39,998 bases of DNA, taken from contig JAKQJG010000195.1 of NCBI GenBank assembly GCA_029561305.1, positions 1 to 39,998 on the forward strand. The letters are read 5' to 3'. The stretch comes from Bacteroidota bacterium. GTDB lineage: Bacteria; Bacteroidota; Bacteroidia; Chitinophagales; Chitinophagaceae. Under the pieces are notes generated by a model. It was not told where the DNA came from. It was given only the letters and a program-made list of their open reading frames with translations, and did no database searches. Positions 22,921 through 32,174 of the stretch are shown here, one piece after another. Position numbers and translations under genes: made by a program. Numbering within the stretch: the stretch's first letter is position 1; every line of letters begins with the position of its first letter.

Positions 22921-25900
22921 CACTATGGCTGGTAAATTCCGGTGCATACATACATTGAATAGTGGTGATGCCATTACTAAAATCCCCTTCGTGTGTAACA
23001 AACATGGGATACTCAAAAACATAAGTGCCTTTATTGAGCCAGCTAAAAAAGAAATTGGTGCTGGCATCCTTGGTACTTTCATAATAACCAAGCCCGTCCT
23101 GGTATTTGTAGCCACTCAATACATTCACCGGTTCCATGCAGGCTGCCCTCATGTCTTTCATGTGAACATATTCCATATCCCTGTCAACCCGCAGTTCTAT
23201 TCTTACTTTTATTTTATCACCCACTTTTATTTTGGCGCCCTCTTGCAAAGCATCCAATACTGGTCCTTTGTCTGTATTTCTTTCTACAAATAATTTTTTC
23301 ACCAGTTTCAAAGGAGTTTCTGCTGAAGTAATCTTATCGAGGTCTTCAAAATACTGCCAGTAAACAGAACCCCAACCCCCTCCGCCCCCTAAAGGGGGAA
23401 CCTTGGAGTCTGATGACTCTACAGATACTTTAATATTGCCCATAGTGGGCTTTACATCATCTCCGTCAATTCTTTTTTTGAAGTAACCAGTGCCGGCTTC
23501 AGTGGGGTTATCGGAACTTTTAATTATTGTATTTCCAAGGTTGATGGTTACTTCTTTTTCTTCTTTCAACCATTCGCTGCCATTTAACAACAAAGCATAG
23601 CAAGCTTCCGCAGTTGCTTTGGTTGTTCCCCAGTTTTGTGTTTGTTTTTGTTTCAGCAACCATGTTTTCAGATCATCAATGGTGTTGGTGTTTTTATCGA
23701 TCTCGGTGAAGGCTTCTATCATCAATGCCTGGCTTTCGATGGGCGCCTGGTGCCAGAACCAGCCCCGGTTGGTCCAGTCTTTCCAGTACATGCCTAACTC
23801 TTCATGATTGATGGCATTTTCTTTTAATGACCGGATGATGGCTTTGGGGGTTTTTATATCACCGGTTCTATGTAACGACAAAGCGATCATTGCCTGCATA
23901 TACTTTCCATTGCTCAGCCAGTATTTCTGCGATTGTTGTTTGTAATAGATAAACGCAGTTTGTGATGCAGCTGCAACAGGCGTTTCGGTAAAGAAACTGC
24001 GCATGTACAAATACTGAATGGCCGTATAACTCAGGTTATTCTGATTCAGTTTTACTTTATTTTTTTTCAACTGGTCATACTCTTCTTTTATTTTTTTATC
24101 AAGATAAGGAAGCGCTTTTTTTACAATGCTGTTGATCTCATTCATTTGTTGCCCCGCATTGGCAGATAATGCGTTCAGTTTTTTTAAATGCCCAATACCA
24201 GTGATGATATACTGCGTAATATACCTGTCATCCGGCCCGCCTTTGAACCATACAAAACCACCATTGCTGCTTTGCATTTCTTTTAACTGGTTGATGCTTT
24301 TAGTGGCTTCGCTACTCATTTTCACCATGTCAAATAACAAGGCAATATTCCTTTTTTGCCGGGCTTCATTTTGTGCATCCATTACCCAGGGAGTTTCCTG
24401 CAGCAAGGCCAATTTTAATTCTTCATTTTTTTGAAGATTAGACAGCAACGCTGCGGCCTCATCCCCCGCCTTCTCCAAAGGAGAAGGAGCTTTCCATTTT
24501 TCAAAAACCGCTTTTATTTTAGGAACAGAATTACTTATATGAGAAGCAAGGGTGTTTGCATAATAACGGTTGAAAGTCTGCTCTGCGCATTCATACGGGT
24601 ATTCCATTAAATAAGGGAGTGCCTGTACCCCATACCAGGCTGGGTTGCTTGTGTATTCAACAGTCAACGCATGATTGCTGATGGTTTTGCTGTTGCCGCT
24701 GTTCAATAACTTTTCAAATTTGAAATCTTTCTTAGTTGTGTTTTTTAAATTCAACGGCATGCTTTCGGTAACCAATGTCCTGTTGGTAAGAACAGGGATA
24801 CTCATTTCTTCTCCATCACTAAAATCAGTTGACTTGGCAACAATTCTATATGTCAATGCGCTGTTGAAGTTGATTGGAATTTCTATTGCAAATTTTACAA
24901 GAGTGCTTTGTCCTGCTGAAGTAATAAAGTTTTGTGCAGGTGAAATATTTTTAAACAAACCATCCACCGGTTTATTGGTGGCAGCATCCAATAATTCCAG
25001 CACAGCCGTTCCGTTAATGGCATTGGCGCTAAGGTTAACGATCTTGGCACTGAATTCCATTTTATCGCCTTCCCTCATAAACCTGGGTGCATTGGGCTGC
25101 ACCATCAAGGGCTTTTGTGTAACCAATGTTTTTTCTGCATAGCCGCTTTTCAGGTCTTTGGTATGCGCCAGTGTCATCAGTTTCCATTGCGTTAATGCTT
25201 CGGGCATGGTAACGCTGAAAGAAACATTGCCTTCTGCATCAGTGGTTAGGTCTGGAAAGAAGAAGGCGGTTTCATTGAAGTTTTTGCGGATCTGGATTTC
25301 ATTTATTTTAGGAACTTCTCTTTTTTCAATCTCAACAGTTTTCTCTCCAATTGTATTTCCAATGGAATCATATAAATTTACTGCCAGTGCTCCTCCGTTG
25401 CTTCTTTCCATGGCTTCGGGAGCAGCTGCAACAAGCCTGTAGGATTTGTATTTTTTCCCCCTGGCATAATAATTATTTGAATAACCACCTTCATTAAAGT
25501 ATGTTTCTATCATTTCATCATATCTTTTTGAGAATGATAAGGAATAGTCAGGTTTATTAATAAAATTCTCCGATTCAGTCTTTTCGAACACACTGCTTTC
25601 CCAAAAAATTGTGTGAAAAGAAGAACTTAAATAGCCGCTTGTTGCCAATCGGATGTCGGGCCAAATATTGATGCGTTGCCAATTGTGCGCTGTAAATAAA
25701 TCCAGGCTTGCATCATACATAGAAGCAAGCACTTCCCCACTCATCTTTTCTCCCTTGTATCCGGTAAGCTTTAATGTCCATTTCTCTTTACTGCCTGGAA
25801 TAATTTTATCTCTAAATGTTTCATAAGTTATATTTATCTCTTTATTGTTCCAAGGGATTTCAAAGTATTCTTCTCCAGTAAAAATTCTATTGTGTTTAAC

Positions 25901-28900
25901 AAATGCATATTTTAAAGAAATGCCGCCACGGTCATTTTCTGTAACCGCAATCTCATTTTCAAAAGGAAGTTTCTTTTCAAGTGTAAGGTAATTTGTAGTG
26001 ATAGAACTGTCAGTTTTTAGAATCGTTTGAATCAACCACACATCATCAAAACCTGTTTTAATATCGTAAGCTATTTTTTCTCCCGGTTCGGCATTTTGTT
26101 TTGCAACATTAACCGTAACAGGATCTGTCGTAACCGTTTTTTCTCCTGTAAGCTGTACATATTTTTCAGCCTTCACCTCTTCACCATATTTATCTGTAGC
26201 AGTCACAATTATCTTGTACCAGCCGGGTAATAATTTACCTTCTGCTGTTCCTTTATGCAGGGGTAAGGAAATACCTTCCTTCTCATTAGTAGAATCGTTT
26301 ACTTCTATAATGTCTTTCTGTATTTTCCAGTTCTTTGTTTCGTCTTCATCTTTATACACATCATAAGGAAACAGGCTGTAGAACTCATCCTTGCTCATCA
26401 CAAACTGGTCGGGCATATCCCAATAGCGTTCACGGAAGATCCTGGCGGGCTGTTCCAATTTATAAATATTGATTGTAACTTTTGCTTTTTCAAATACGTC
26501 ATTCAGGTTGGTGGAACGTACTTTTAATGTGTGCAGGCTGTCGGCATTTATTTTATCTGCTACATCAATAGTTAGTTGTAATGATTGATAAGCTACCGCC
26601 ACAGAAGTTTCACCGCTTCTTGTTTCTCCGTTAAGGTCGGTTACATCAGCGCTTACTTCATAATAAAAGGTTGGCTGTTCTTTTTTATTGATGCTTTCAT
26701 CCGGTAATGCTTTGAATGTAATTGTAAATTCTCCTTTGCTGTCGGTTGTAGCTGTGCCGTTCGTTATTTCCACTTCTTCATTTCTGCCATATGGCATGCT
26801 ACGCCCACCAGCTTTACGCATAAAACCATAATTCCACCAGATCGGGTAACGCACTTTTCTAACAACCCGGTATTTCACCGCTGCGCCATCTACATTATTG
26901 CCTGCATACGCTTTTGCCGTACCAGTAACTTGTATACTGTCATTCACCCGATAAGTGCCGGCAGGTTTTTTAACTTCCACAGAAAACTTGGGTCGTTTGT
27001 ATTCTTCAACACTAAAAGAATGATATCCATTGCCTGCCGAATCATACAAATTGAATTGACCATTCAAGGAACCTTCTGGTAATTTGAAGGAGCCATGGTA
27101 AGAACCATATTCATTTGTTACCATTTTTAATTCACTTATTTTTTGCCCATTGGCATCTTTTAATTGTAAGGTTGAATTAAACGAAGGAATAACTTTGCTA
27201 TCAGCCGCTTTGTTAGCCTTGGTAATAACGATTCCTTTAAAATAAACCGTTTGCCCCGGGCGGTAAATAGAGCGGTCTGTGAATAAAAAGGTTTGTGTTA
27301 TATCTTTAGGCTGTTCATAACTGTTGTATCCATAATAACTGTTGTTGTTATCATCCATAAACAGTTCATCACTGCCATTGCTTATCTGTAGTTGGATAGT
27401 GCGGTACTCTTTTGTTTTCTTTATTTTGAATAAACCGTTTTTATCTGTTGTGTATTGTTCTGCTTTTATTTCTTCGTTACGGCTGTTAGTGTAATTGTAT
27501 TTCGATTCCCACACCTGTACTTTGCTGTTGGCCAGTGGCTGTCCATTGTCACGGTTCAGTACATAGTAATCATTGTCATTGTTGTGGATATAGCTGATAT
27601 TGCTTACATAGGTGAGTTGTTTAGCAATGATATTTTTATCCAGGCTAAAGTTTTCATCAATGCTTGCCAGTAAAAAATAAATGCCGTTTTCCAAAGCATC
27701 TGCTTTTATTTCTGTGGCATGTTCCTGGTAGTCGATAGGGTCGGGTAGGGCAACAGTCCAGCTTTTGATTGGTTTCATGGCAACATAGTCGTTCCATATC
27801 TTTTCATAATCCCTTCTATCAAGTTTTTTTATTTCTTCCCTGCTGGTTTTGATCAAACGGAAATAAACTTTTTGTACATTTTTATATTTCACCAATGTGC
27901 GGAAAGGTTGCAGTGGTACATTTACTTTTTCTGTTTCGAGACTTAATGAGGGCTGCAAAATACTGTTCAATAAATTTTGAGCATTGATGCCACCTTCACT
28001 CTTAGGATATTTCTTTATCGCCGCTTCCAGTAATTCCTTCGCTCTTTTTATTTCATACTGGTTATCGGTTTTGGTGAAAGGTTCAAAATCCTGTCCTTTA
28101 TCATAATAGATCTTTGCTCTTAAATACCTAGCCTGTGCAGCTGCTTCGTTATTGGCAAAGTTTTCTTCTATATTTTTTAAAGCAGCCTCGTATAATGTTG
28201 CTTTGTTTTCGTTTATGGCATGTTGATACACAAAATTCAATCTTATCAGGTCTGCATCAAGCAAAGCATCTTTCCTGGTATCTGCCATATGCCATTGCAA
28301 AATATCCTGTAGTAATTCAATAGCCTTGTGCTGTAGAGAAGCCGAATCCTTTGTTGTAAAACGATGCTTTACAAACTCATTGGCTGCTGCAAAAGCCGCC
28401 ACATCATTTATGGTGAATTGATAAGCCGGTTTTGTAATATCCCGTTCATCGGTCATAAAATAATCCAATGCCCTGAAGGCAAGAAAATCATATAGGGTAG
28501 GGCGGAGATACCGGGTGTTTTCGCCTTTAATGATGATGGCATCAAAACCATCCAGTTTAGTTGCTTTTAAAATTCCTTCAGTCTTTGCATCAATAGACGC
28601 TCTGTATCGTTTGCTTATTTCTGCATGCAGTTTTTCCAGGCTCCAGGTGCTGATATCCTTGCTCTTTTCTTCTTTTAATTCTGTACGGCTGTAAAATTGC
28701 CAGCGGTGATTTTGCAGGTACTGCCACATCATTTCGGCCTGCATACTTTGTAAAATATTTTTGACAGGTGCTTTGGCTTTTGCGATCAGTGTGTCGACAA
28801 AAAAAATATTTTTCTCCTGGCCTTCGTCTTCTCTCAAATTCCTGTACCTGAGCTGGTACATGGACGTTTTTATTTGCTGTGCATCATTGTTGTCTTTTAT

Positions 28901-29074
28901 TGCCAGGTTGTAAATAATCAGCACTTCTTTTAATGCAGATGCCGTGAGTCCCTTTTTTTCAAAGGCCTCCACTTTTTTCCATTGTGCTGCGTAGTTGCTA
29001 TTTTGTTGTGCCATTGCTATATGGGTGATTGCTGTAATGAACAGGAACAGCAGGGTAAGTTTTTTCAGGAACAT
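22889..29074 (-). CDS. Alpha-2-macroglobulin family protein with thioester motif
   Basis: The protein has 2061 residues with a signal peptide ending near HIAMAQQ. Residues about 25-380 are helical and TPR-like. The MG2-type domain includes YRPGQTVYFKGIV near residue 605. The conserved alpha-2-macroglobulin core (FFPDLTTDAEGNVSFSV, TQWKLMTLAHTKD) is near 1275. The thioester motif CAEQ begins at Cys1496, followed by the helical thioester domain (for example NGGFVWFKGGPDDRYITQY). Bacterial members act in the periplasm as protease traps that protect the envelope. The intact thioester argues for covalent trapping. Three copies of short GC-rich repeats fall in the gene, giving APSPLEKAGDEA (about 1530-1540), KVPPLGGGGGWGS (about 1890-1900) and the C-terminus. 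No penicillin-binding protein gene is adjacent, although pbpC often is in proteobacteria. Confidence 0.92.
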   Translation of the reverse strand: MFLKKLTLLFLFITAITHIAMAQQNSNYAAQWKKVEAFEKKGLTASALKEVLIIYNLAIKDNNDAQQIKTSMYQLRYRNLREDEGQEKNIFFVDTLIAKAKAPVKNILQSMQAEMMWQYLQNHRWQFYSRTELKEEKSKDISTWSLEKLHAEISKRYRASIDAKTEGILKATKLDGFDAIIIKGENTRYLRPTLYDFLAFRALDYFMTDERDITKPAYQFTINDVAAFAAANEFVKHRFTTKDSASLQHKAIELLQDILQWHMADTRKDALLDADLIRLNFVYQHAINENKATLYEAALKNIEENFANNEAAAQARYLRAKIYYDKGQDFEPFTKTDNQYEIKRAKELLEAAIKKYPKSEGGINAQNLLNSILQPSLSLETEKVNVPLQPFRTLVKYKNVQKVYFRLIKTSREEIKKLDRRDYEKIWNDYVAMKPIKSWTVALPDPIDYQEHATEIKADALENGIYFLLASIDENFSLDKNIIAKQLTYVSNISYIHNNDNDYYVLNRDNGQPLANSKVQVWESKYNYTNSRNEEIKAEQYTTDKNGLFKIKKTKEYRTIQLQISNGSDELFMDDNNNSYYGYNSYEQPKDITQTFLFTDRSIYRPGQTVYFKGIVITKANKAADSKVIPSFNSTLQLKDANGQKISELKMVTNEYGSYHGSFKLPEGSLNGQFNLYDSAGNGYHSFSVEEYKRPKFSVEVKKPAGTYRVNDSIQVTGTAKAYAGNNVDGAAVKYRVVRKVRYPIWWNYGFMRKAGGRSMPYGRNEEVEITNGTATTDSKGEFTITFKALPDESINKKEQPTFYYEVSADVTDLNGETRSGETSVAVAYQSLQLTIDVADKINADSLHTLKVRSTNLNDVFEKAKVTINIYKLEQPARIFRERYWDMPDQFVMSKDEFYSLFPYDVYKDEDETKNWKIQKDIIEVNDSTNEKEGISLPLHKGTAEGKLLPGWYKIIVTATDKYGEEVKAEKYVQLTGEKTVTTDPVTVNVAKQNAEPGEKIAYDIKTGFDDVWLIQTILKTDSSITTNYLTLEKKLPFENEIAVTENDRGGISLKYAFVKHNRIFTGEEYFEIPWNNKEINITYETFRDKIIPGSKEKWTLKLTGYKGEKMSGEVLASMYDASLDLFTAHNWQRINIWPDIRLATSGYLSSSFHTIFWESSVFEKTESENFINKPDYSLSFSKRYDEMIETYFNEGGYSNNYYARGKKYKSYRLVAAAPEAMERSNGGALAVNLYDSIGNTIGEKTVEIEKREVPKINEIQIRKNFNETAFFFPDLTTDAEGNVSFSVTMPEALTQWKLMTLAHTKDLKSGYAEKTLVTQKPLMVQPNAPRFMREGDKMEFSAKIVNLSANAINGTAVLELLDAATNKPVDGLFKNISPAQNFITSAGQSTLVKFAIEIPINFNSALTYRIVAKSTDFSDGEEMSIPVLTNRTLVTESMPLNLKNTTKKDFKFEKLLNSGNSKTISNHALTVEYTSNPAWYGVQALPYLMEYPYECAEQTFNRYYANTLASHISNSVPKIKAVFEKWKAPSPLEKAGDEAAALLSNLQKNEELKLALLQETPWVMDAQNEARQKRNIALLFDMVKMSSEATKSINQLKEMQSSNGGFVWFKGGPDDRYITQYIITGIGHLKKLNALSANAGQQMNEINSIVKKALPYLDKKIKEEYDQLKKNKVKLNQNNLSYTAIQYLYMRSFFTETPVAAASQTAFIYYKQQSQKYWLSNGKYMQAMIALSLHRTGDIKTPKAIIRSLKENAINHEELGMYWKDWTNRGWFWHQAPIESQALMIEAFTEIDKNTNTIDDLKTWLLKQKQTQNWGTTKATAEACYALLLNGSEWLKEEKEVTINLGNTIIKSSDNPTEAGTGYFKKRIDGDDVKPTMGNIKVSVESSDSKVPPLGGGGGWGSVYWQYFEDLDKITSAETPLKLVKKLFVERNTDKGPVLDALQEGAKIKVGDKIKVRIELRVDRDMEYVHMKDMRAACMEPVNVLSGYKYQDGLGYYESTKDASTNFFFSWLNKGTYVFEYPMFVTHEGDFSNGITTIQCMYAPEFTSHSEGVRVTPSAH
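23370..23405. repeat. GC-rich palindromic repeat inside the macroglobulin gene (copy 2)
   Basis: CCCCAACCCCCTCCG precedes CCCCCT-AA-AGGGGG (23385-23398), a perfect 6-bp inverted repeat. The element is in frame and encodes the low-complexity peptide KVPPLGGGGGWG. Confidence 0.75.
24457..24488. repeat. GC-rich palindromic repeat inside the macroglobulin gene (copy 3)
   Basis: CCTTCTCC (24469-24476) and GGAGAAGG (24480-24487) are perfect inverted arms around AAA, preceded by CCTCATCCCCCG. The element encodes APSPLEKAGDEA on the minus strand, about 35 residues after the thioester. Confidence 0.75.
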
Positions 29075-29482
29075 GATGTGTTATTTAGATACAAGATACA
29101 ATTTGTTGCTATGTGGTTGCAAGATGGATTTTTATTTGGGAAAGAGATGATGTTTGTGGATGGATTGCATAAATAAGGCTGAATAGCTGATTTTAGTTTT
29201 GCTGAGCCCCTGTTGTTTTACCTCACCCCAACCTCCCGGTTTTTTCGGGACAGGCCTTCTCCTGAAAGAGAGGTGCTGGCATACTCCGTCTTTGTAATTT
29301 TTTTTTATTTGCAATATTGACTGCAACAATTTTAAAAGCTTTCATTTCTGGAAATTTGAGGCGGTTAAAATAGAAAAGGAATACAAGAGATTGCATGTAC
29401 TTTTTTTCTTTAACTATTTATTATATTTTGCAAAACATGCATCGGCATACCATTTGAAAATTGTATAACAAAACCAAAAATT
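29075..29482. other. 408-base intergenic region with a GC-rich repeat
   Basis: This region separates the divergent macroglobulin and DUF4476 genes. It is AT-rich apart from the GC-rich element at 29219-29275. No open frame with coding character was found. TACCATTTG at 29448 is one base longer than a standard -7 box and could be part of the DUF4476 promoter. Confidence 0.6.
29219..29275. repeat. Composite GC-rich palindromic repeat (intergenic copy)
   Basis: CCTCACCCCAACCT is followed by a CCCG-GTTTTTT-CGGG hairpin, then CCTTCTCCTGAAAGAGAGGTG. It joins elements seen separately in the macroglobulin gene (CCTCA-CCCC, CCTTCTCC) and upstream of the symporter (TCCCGGT...CCGGGA). Confidence 0.65.
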
Positions 29483-30250
29483 ATGAAACAGACATTTACC
29501 CTTTTATTGGCCAGTTTACTAACGATCAGCGTTTACGCTTATCCTCCTGCATCAAAACTTACTATCTCCAGTATTTCCCAAACACCTCTTCGGGTAATGG
29601 TGGATGGTAGCCGTTACAAAGCCAACAATAGTCATACGCTTTTGCTCAGTGACCTGCAGCCTGGTTATCATTCTGTAAAAATTTACCAGCGCATGAGAAA
29701 TTTTAAACCTGTTCGGGGCAACTCAAGTGGTGGTTACAGGCTGGTGTACAGCAGCAGTATTTTAGTGCGGCCTAATTATCATGTAGACATTACCGTTAAT
29801 CGTTTTGGCAAAGCATTTAAAGACGAGCAACCCATAAATGGTAATTACAGTAACGAGGACGACTGGGCAGACGAGAACTGGAATAACACTAACGACTGGA
29901 ATGATAATGGCTGGGATGATGACCAGGAGAATAATAATAACAATAACAGCAATTTCAACCGTGCTATGACAGTGCAGCAGTTTGAAAGATTTAAGACTTC
30001 TTTAAAATCTGAAAGCTTTGATGAAACAAGGATGAACATTGCCAAGCAGGTACTCAGTGCAAATTATGTTACCACAGCGCAGGTAAAAGAAGTACTTGGT
30101 TTCTTTAGCTTTGAAAACAACAAACTGGATATGGCTAAATACGCTTATAAAAATACCATTGATAAAAATGAGTATTATACAGTTGGGGACGTATTCAGCT
30201 TTAGCAGCAATAAAGATGAACTGATGGAGTATATCCGAAATTATAGGTAA
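29483..30250 (+). CDS. Secreted DUF4476 protein
   Basis: The protein has 255 residues with a signal peptide (MKQTFTLLLASLLTISVYAY). Residues about 25-115 look like a beta-rich domain (RVMVDGSRYKANN, LSDLQPGYHSVKIYQ), similar to the carbohydrate-binding-like folds that precede DUF4476. A linker of about 35 residues at 123-158 is almost wholly Asn, Asp, Glu and Trp (DDWADENWNN, NDNGWDDDQENNNN). The DUF4476 domain (about 162-252) has FERFKTSLKSESFDETRMNI in broken form (SESFDETRMNIAKQVL) and KEVLGFFSFENNKLDMAKYA. The family is common in Bacteroidota and its function is unknown. A terminator follows directly. Confidence 0.85.
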   Translation: MKQTFTLLLASLLTISVYAYPPASKLTISSISQTPLRVMVDGSRYKANNSHTLLLSDLQPGYHSVKIYQRMRNFKPVRGNSSGGYRLVYSSSILVRPNYHVDITVNRFGKAFKDEQPINGNYSNEDDWADENWNNTNDWNDNGWDDDQENNNNNNSNFNRAMTVQQFERFKTSLKSESFDETRMNIAKQVLSANYVTTAQVKEVLGFFSFENNKLDMAKYAYKNTIDKNEYYTVGDVFSFSSNKDELMEYIRNYR

Positions 30251-30272
30251 CGGATGTATGCAGTAAGAATCC

Positions 30273-30300
30273 GCCGGAACGCAGTTTCCGGCTTTTTTTT
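30273..30300 (+). terminator. Intrinsic terminator after the DUF4476 gene
   Basis: GCCGGAA (30273-30279) pairs with TTCCGGC (30286-30292), followed by eight T residues. Confidence 0.9.
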
Positions 30301-30312
30301 CGATAGCCGGTT

Positions 30313-30320
30313 TATATTTG
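30313..30320 (+). promoter_or_regulatory. -7 box of the 4-TM protein gene
   Basis: TATATTTG is an exact TAnnTTTG match, 18 bases upstream of ATG 30339. It overlaps the in-frame ATG at 30318, which argues that 30339 is the true start. Confidence 0.5.
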
Positions 30321-30338
30321 CGAAAACATCAGCAGCAA

Positions 30339-30734
30339 ATGAATACCAGCAACTACTCTATTCCATTAAGTTACCGCCGGATGGAAAACCTTCATATCGT
30401 TTTTTGGCTTTTGAAAGATATCAGCTGGTGCATGATATGGAAACCGCTTGGTATAGCCATGGTGTTTCCCACGCTGATCATTGCACTGGTTATTGCCTGG
30501 CGTACACGCCACCTTGTTAGCGAGGTTTGCCACAACATTGCCATTGCCTTCTGGATATCTGCTAACTCTTACTGGATGATCAGCGAGTTCCTGCATTTTG
30601 ACAGCCATATTTTGTTTGATGATTTCACCTTCAAACATTTGGCCGTAATCCCTTTTGTACTGGGACTGGTGCCGCTCGCTTATTTTTATTTGTGGTGGCA
30701 GCCCCGGAACAAAGAGGTGGCGGAAACAATGTGA
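30339..30734 (+). CDS. Small four-helix membrane protein of unknown function
   Basis: From ATG 30339 the protein has 131 residues. I do not recognise a named family. Four hydrophobic segments are visible: LHIVFWLLKDISWCMIW, LGIAMVFPTLIIALVIAW, NIAIAFWISANSYWMISEF and HLAVIPFVLGLVPLAYFYLWW. Trp and His residues are frequent at the membrane edges (DISWCMIWKP, EFLHFDSH). The gene converges on the response regulator at 30754 with only 19 bases between them, so it is not in that operon. The end is charged (QPRNKEVAETM). Confidence 0.65.
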   Translation: MNTSNYSIPLSYRRMENLHIVFWLLKDISWCMIWKPLGIAMVFPTLIIALVIAWRTRHLVSEVCHNIAIAFWISANSYWMISEFLHFDSHILFDDFTFKHLAVIPFVLGLVPLAYFYLWWQPRNKEVAETM

Positions 30735-30753
30735 TATATAGAACCTGGGTATA

Positions 30754-31401
30754 CTAGAACTGTACAATCCCATTCTTAACCGAAAACATTACCAGCCCAA
30801 TCCTTGTTTTTACGTTGAGTTTTTCGAAGAGTGCATCACGATAGCCGTCAACCGTACGGGGGCTGACAGATAACCTGGCTGCAATTTCTTTGTAGGTGAA
30901 TTCGGTGCAGCAGAGTTTCAAAAACTCGGTTTCTTTTTCGTGCAGGTGTACCAGTGTGTTAAGGTCGGTTGATATATCACCCATTTGATTGATGGCGTGA
31001 ATGAGTTTGCCATTCAGCAATTCGGAGTAATGAAATCCCTGTTTCATAATGGCATCAATAGCAACTTCCAATTGCTGCGGACGGCTGTCTTTTAGAATGT
31101 AACCTTTGGCGCCGGCTTTCAGCATCCTGATAATGGCGCTTTCGTTGTTGTACATGCTCAATGCCAGTACTTTTATTTTGGGATGATGCTTTCGCAGCCA
31201 TTCAGTAGCTTCACATCCATCCATTTCGGGCATATTAATGTCCATGAGCACCAGGTCGGGAAGGTGGCGGGAATTCAGTTTTTCAATAAGATCTTTCCCA
31301 TTGTCAGCCTCAAACAAAACATGGTGCCCGAGGTTTTTAATAAGCCCTGCCAGCCCGTTCCTGAGCAGGATGTGGTCATCAGTAAGTACAATATTTGCCA
31401 T
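30754..31401 (-). CDS. NarL/FixJ-family response regulator (paralogue 1)
   Basis: The protein has 215 residues. The receiver domain has D8-D9, phospho-acceptor D54 in LVLMDINMPEM, S82 and K104. The LuxR-type helix-turn-helix lies at about 150-212 (FTYKEIAARLSVSPRTVDGY, LFEKLNVKTRIGL). It starts 17 bases after the stop of the adjacent histidine kinase, on the same strand, and is its likely partner. It is closely similar along its whole length to the regulator at 33362-34018; both share RNGLA, LFEADNGKDLI, LMDINMPEM and LKDS. Confidence 0.93.
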   Translation of the reverse strand: MANIVLTDDHILLRNGLAGLIKNLGHHVLFEADNGKDLIEKLNSRHLPDLVLMDINMPEMDGCEATEWLRKHHPKIKVLALSMYNNESAIIRMLKAGAKGYILKDSRPQQLEVAIDAIMKQGFHYSELLNGKLIHAINQMGDISTDLNTLVHLHEKETEFLKLCCTEFTYKEIAARLSVSPRTVDGYRDALFEKLNVKTRIGLVMFSVKNGIVQF

Positions 31402-31418
31402 AACAGGTTAGCGGTTCA

Positions 31419-32174
31419 CTATTGGGTGTTTTTAAGTTCAACATTAATGGTGGTTCCATTATCTGTTGCTGAATGTAGTGAAAAAACAGCACCAATCAAT
31501 GCGGCACGGTTATACATATTTTTTAAACCGAGACCGTTTTTTGATGGATGGTTTAACCCGGGGCTAAAACCTTTTCCATCATCACTTACCTGCAATATTA
31601 ATGAACCGGGGCGGTACAATAATTCAATTTCAATATTTTTTGCGGCAGAATGCTTCACACTATTATTCAGGCATTCCTGTACAATGCGGAAAAGCACCAT
31701 TTCTTTTTGTGGCTCCAGGGCATAGCGGTTACCGCCCACATGAAGTTTGGTATTGAACCTGCCGGTTTTTTGTATTTGTTTCAATTCATGTTCCAGTGCC
31801 ACTTCCAGGCCTACAGACGATATCCTGTCTGTATTCATACTCTGGCTCAGGTCTCTCAGGTCATTGATCGCCTTACTCAGCAGCAATTCGGTATCGTCCA
31901 GTTTTGTTGTTACCTCTTCACTGAGGCCGGCTGGAAAAGTATTCAGATTGAGTTTTACCAGGCTGAGCACCTGCCCGATATTATCATGTATTTCTTCGGA
32001 AATATTTTTGAGTGTTTGTTCCTGGATTTCCACCTGTGTTTGCAATAGCTCCTGGCGGTGTCTTTGGTGCCTGTATTTATTGCGGATTGAAAATATGATA
32101 ATGAGAACACCCAGCAGGGTGAGAATCGCTGTGCCGGCAAATATAATTACGAGTATAAGAATTTCTTTGTGCAT
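31419..32174 (-). CDS. Single-TM sensor histidine kinase (HisKA_3)
   Basis: The protein has 251 residues. One N-terminal membrane helix (about 5-30) is followed by a short coiled coil with no extracellular sensing domain. The dimerisation/phospho-acceptor motif is ISEEIHDNIGQVL with H63. The ATPase domain has an N-box ECLNNSVKHS (about 167-176), DDGKGF (198-203) and NGLGLKNM (213-220). The absence of an input domain suggests that sensing is done by a partner. The upstream 7-TM gene overlaps this one by 28 bases and is the obvious candidate. It should phosphorylate the regulator encoded immediately downstream. Confidence 0.9.
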   Translation of the reverse strand: MHKEILILVIIFAGTAILTLLGVLIIIFSIRNKYRHQRHRQELLQTQVEIQEQTLKNISEEIHDNIGQVLSLVKLNLNTFPAGLSEEVTTKLDDTELLLSKAINDLRDLSQSMNTDRISSVGLEVALEHELKQIQKTGRFNTKLHVGGNRYALEPQKEMVLFRIVQECLNNSVKHSAAKNIEIELLYRPGSLILQVSDDGKGFSPGLNHPSKNGLGLKNMYNRAALIGAVFSLHSATDNGTTINVELKNTQ

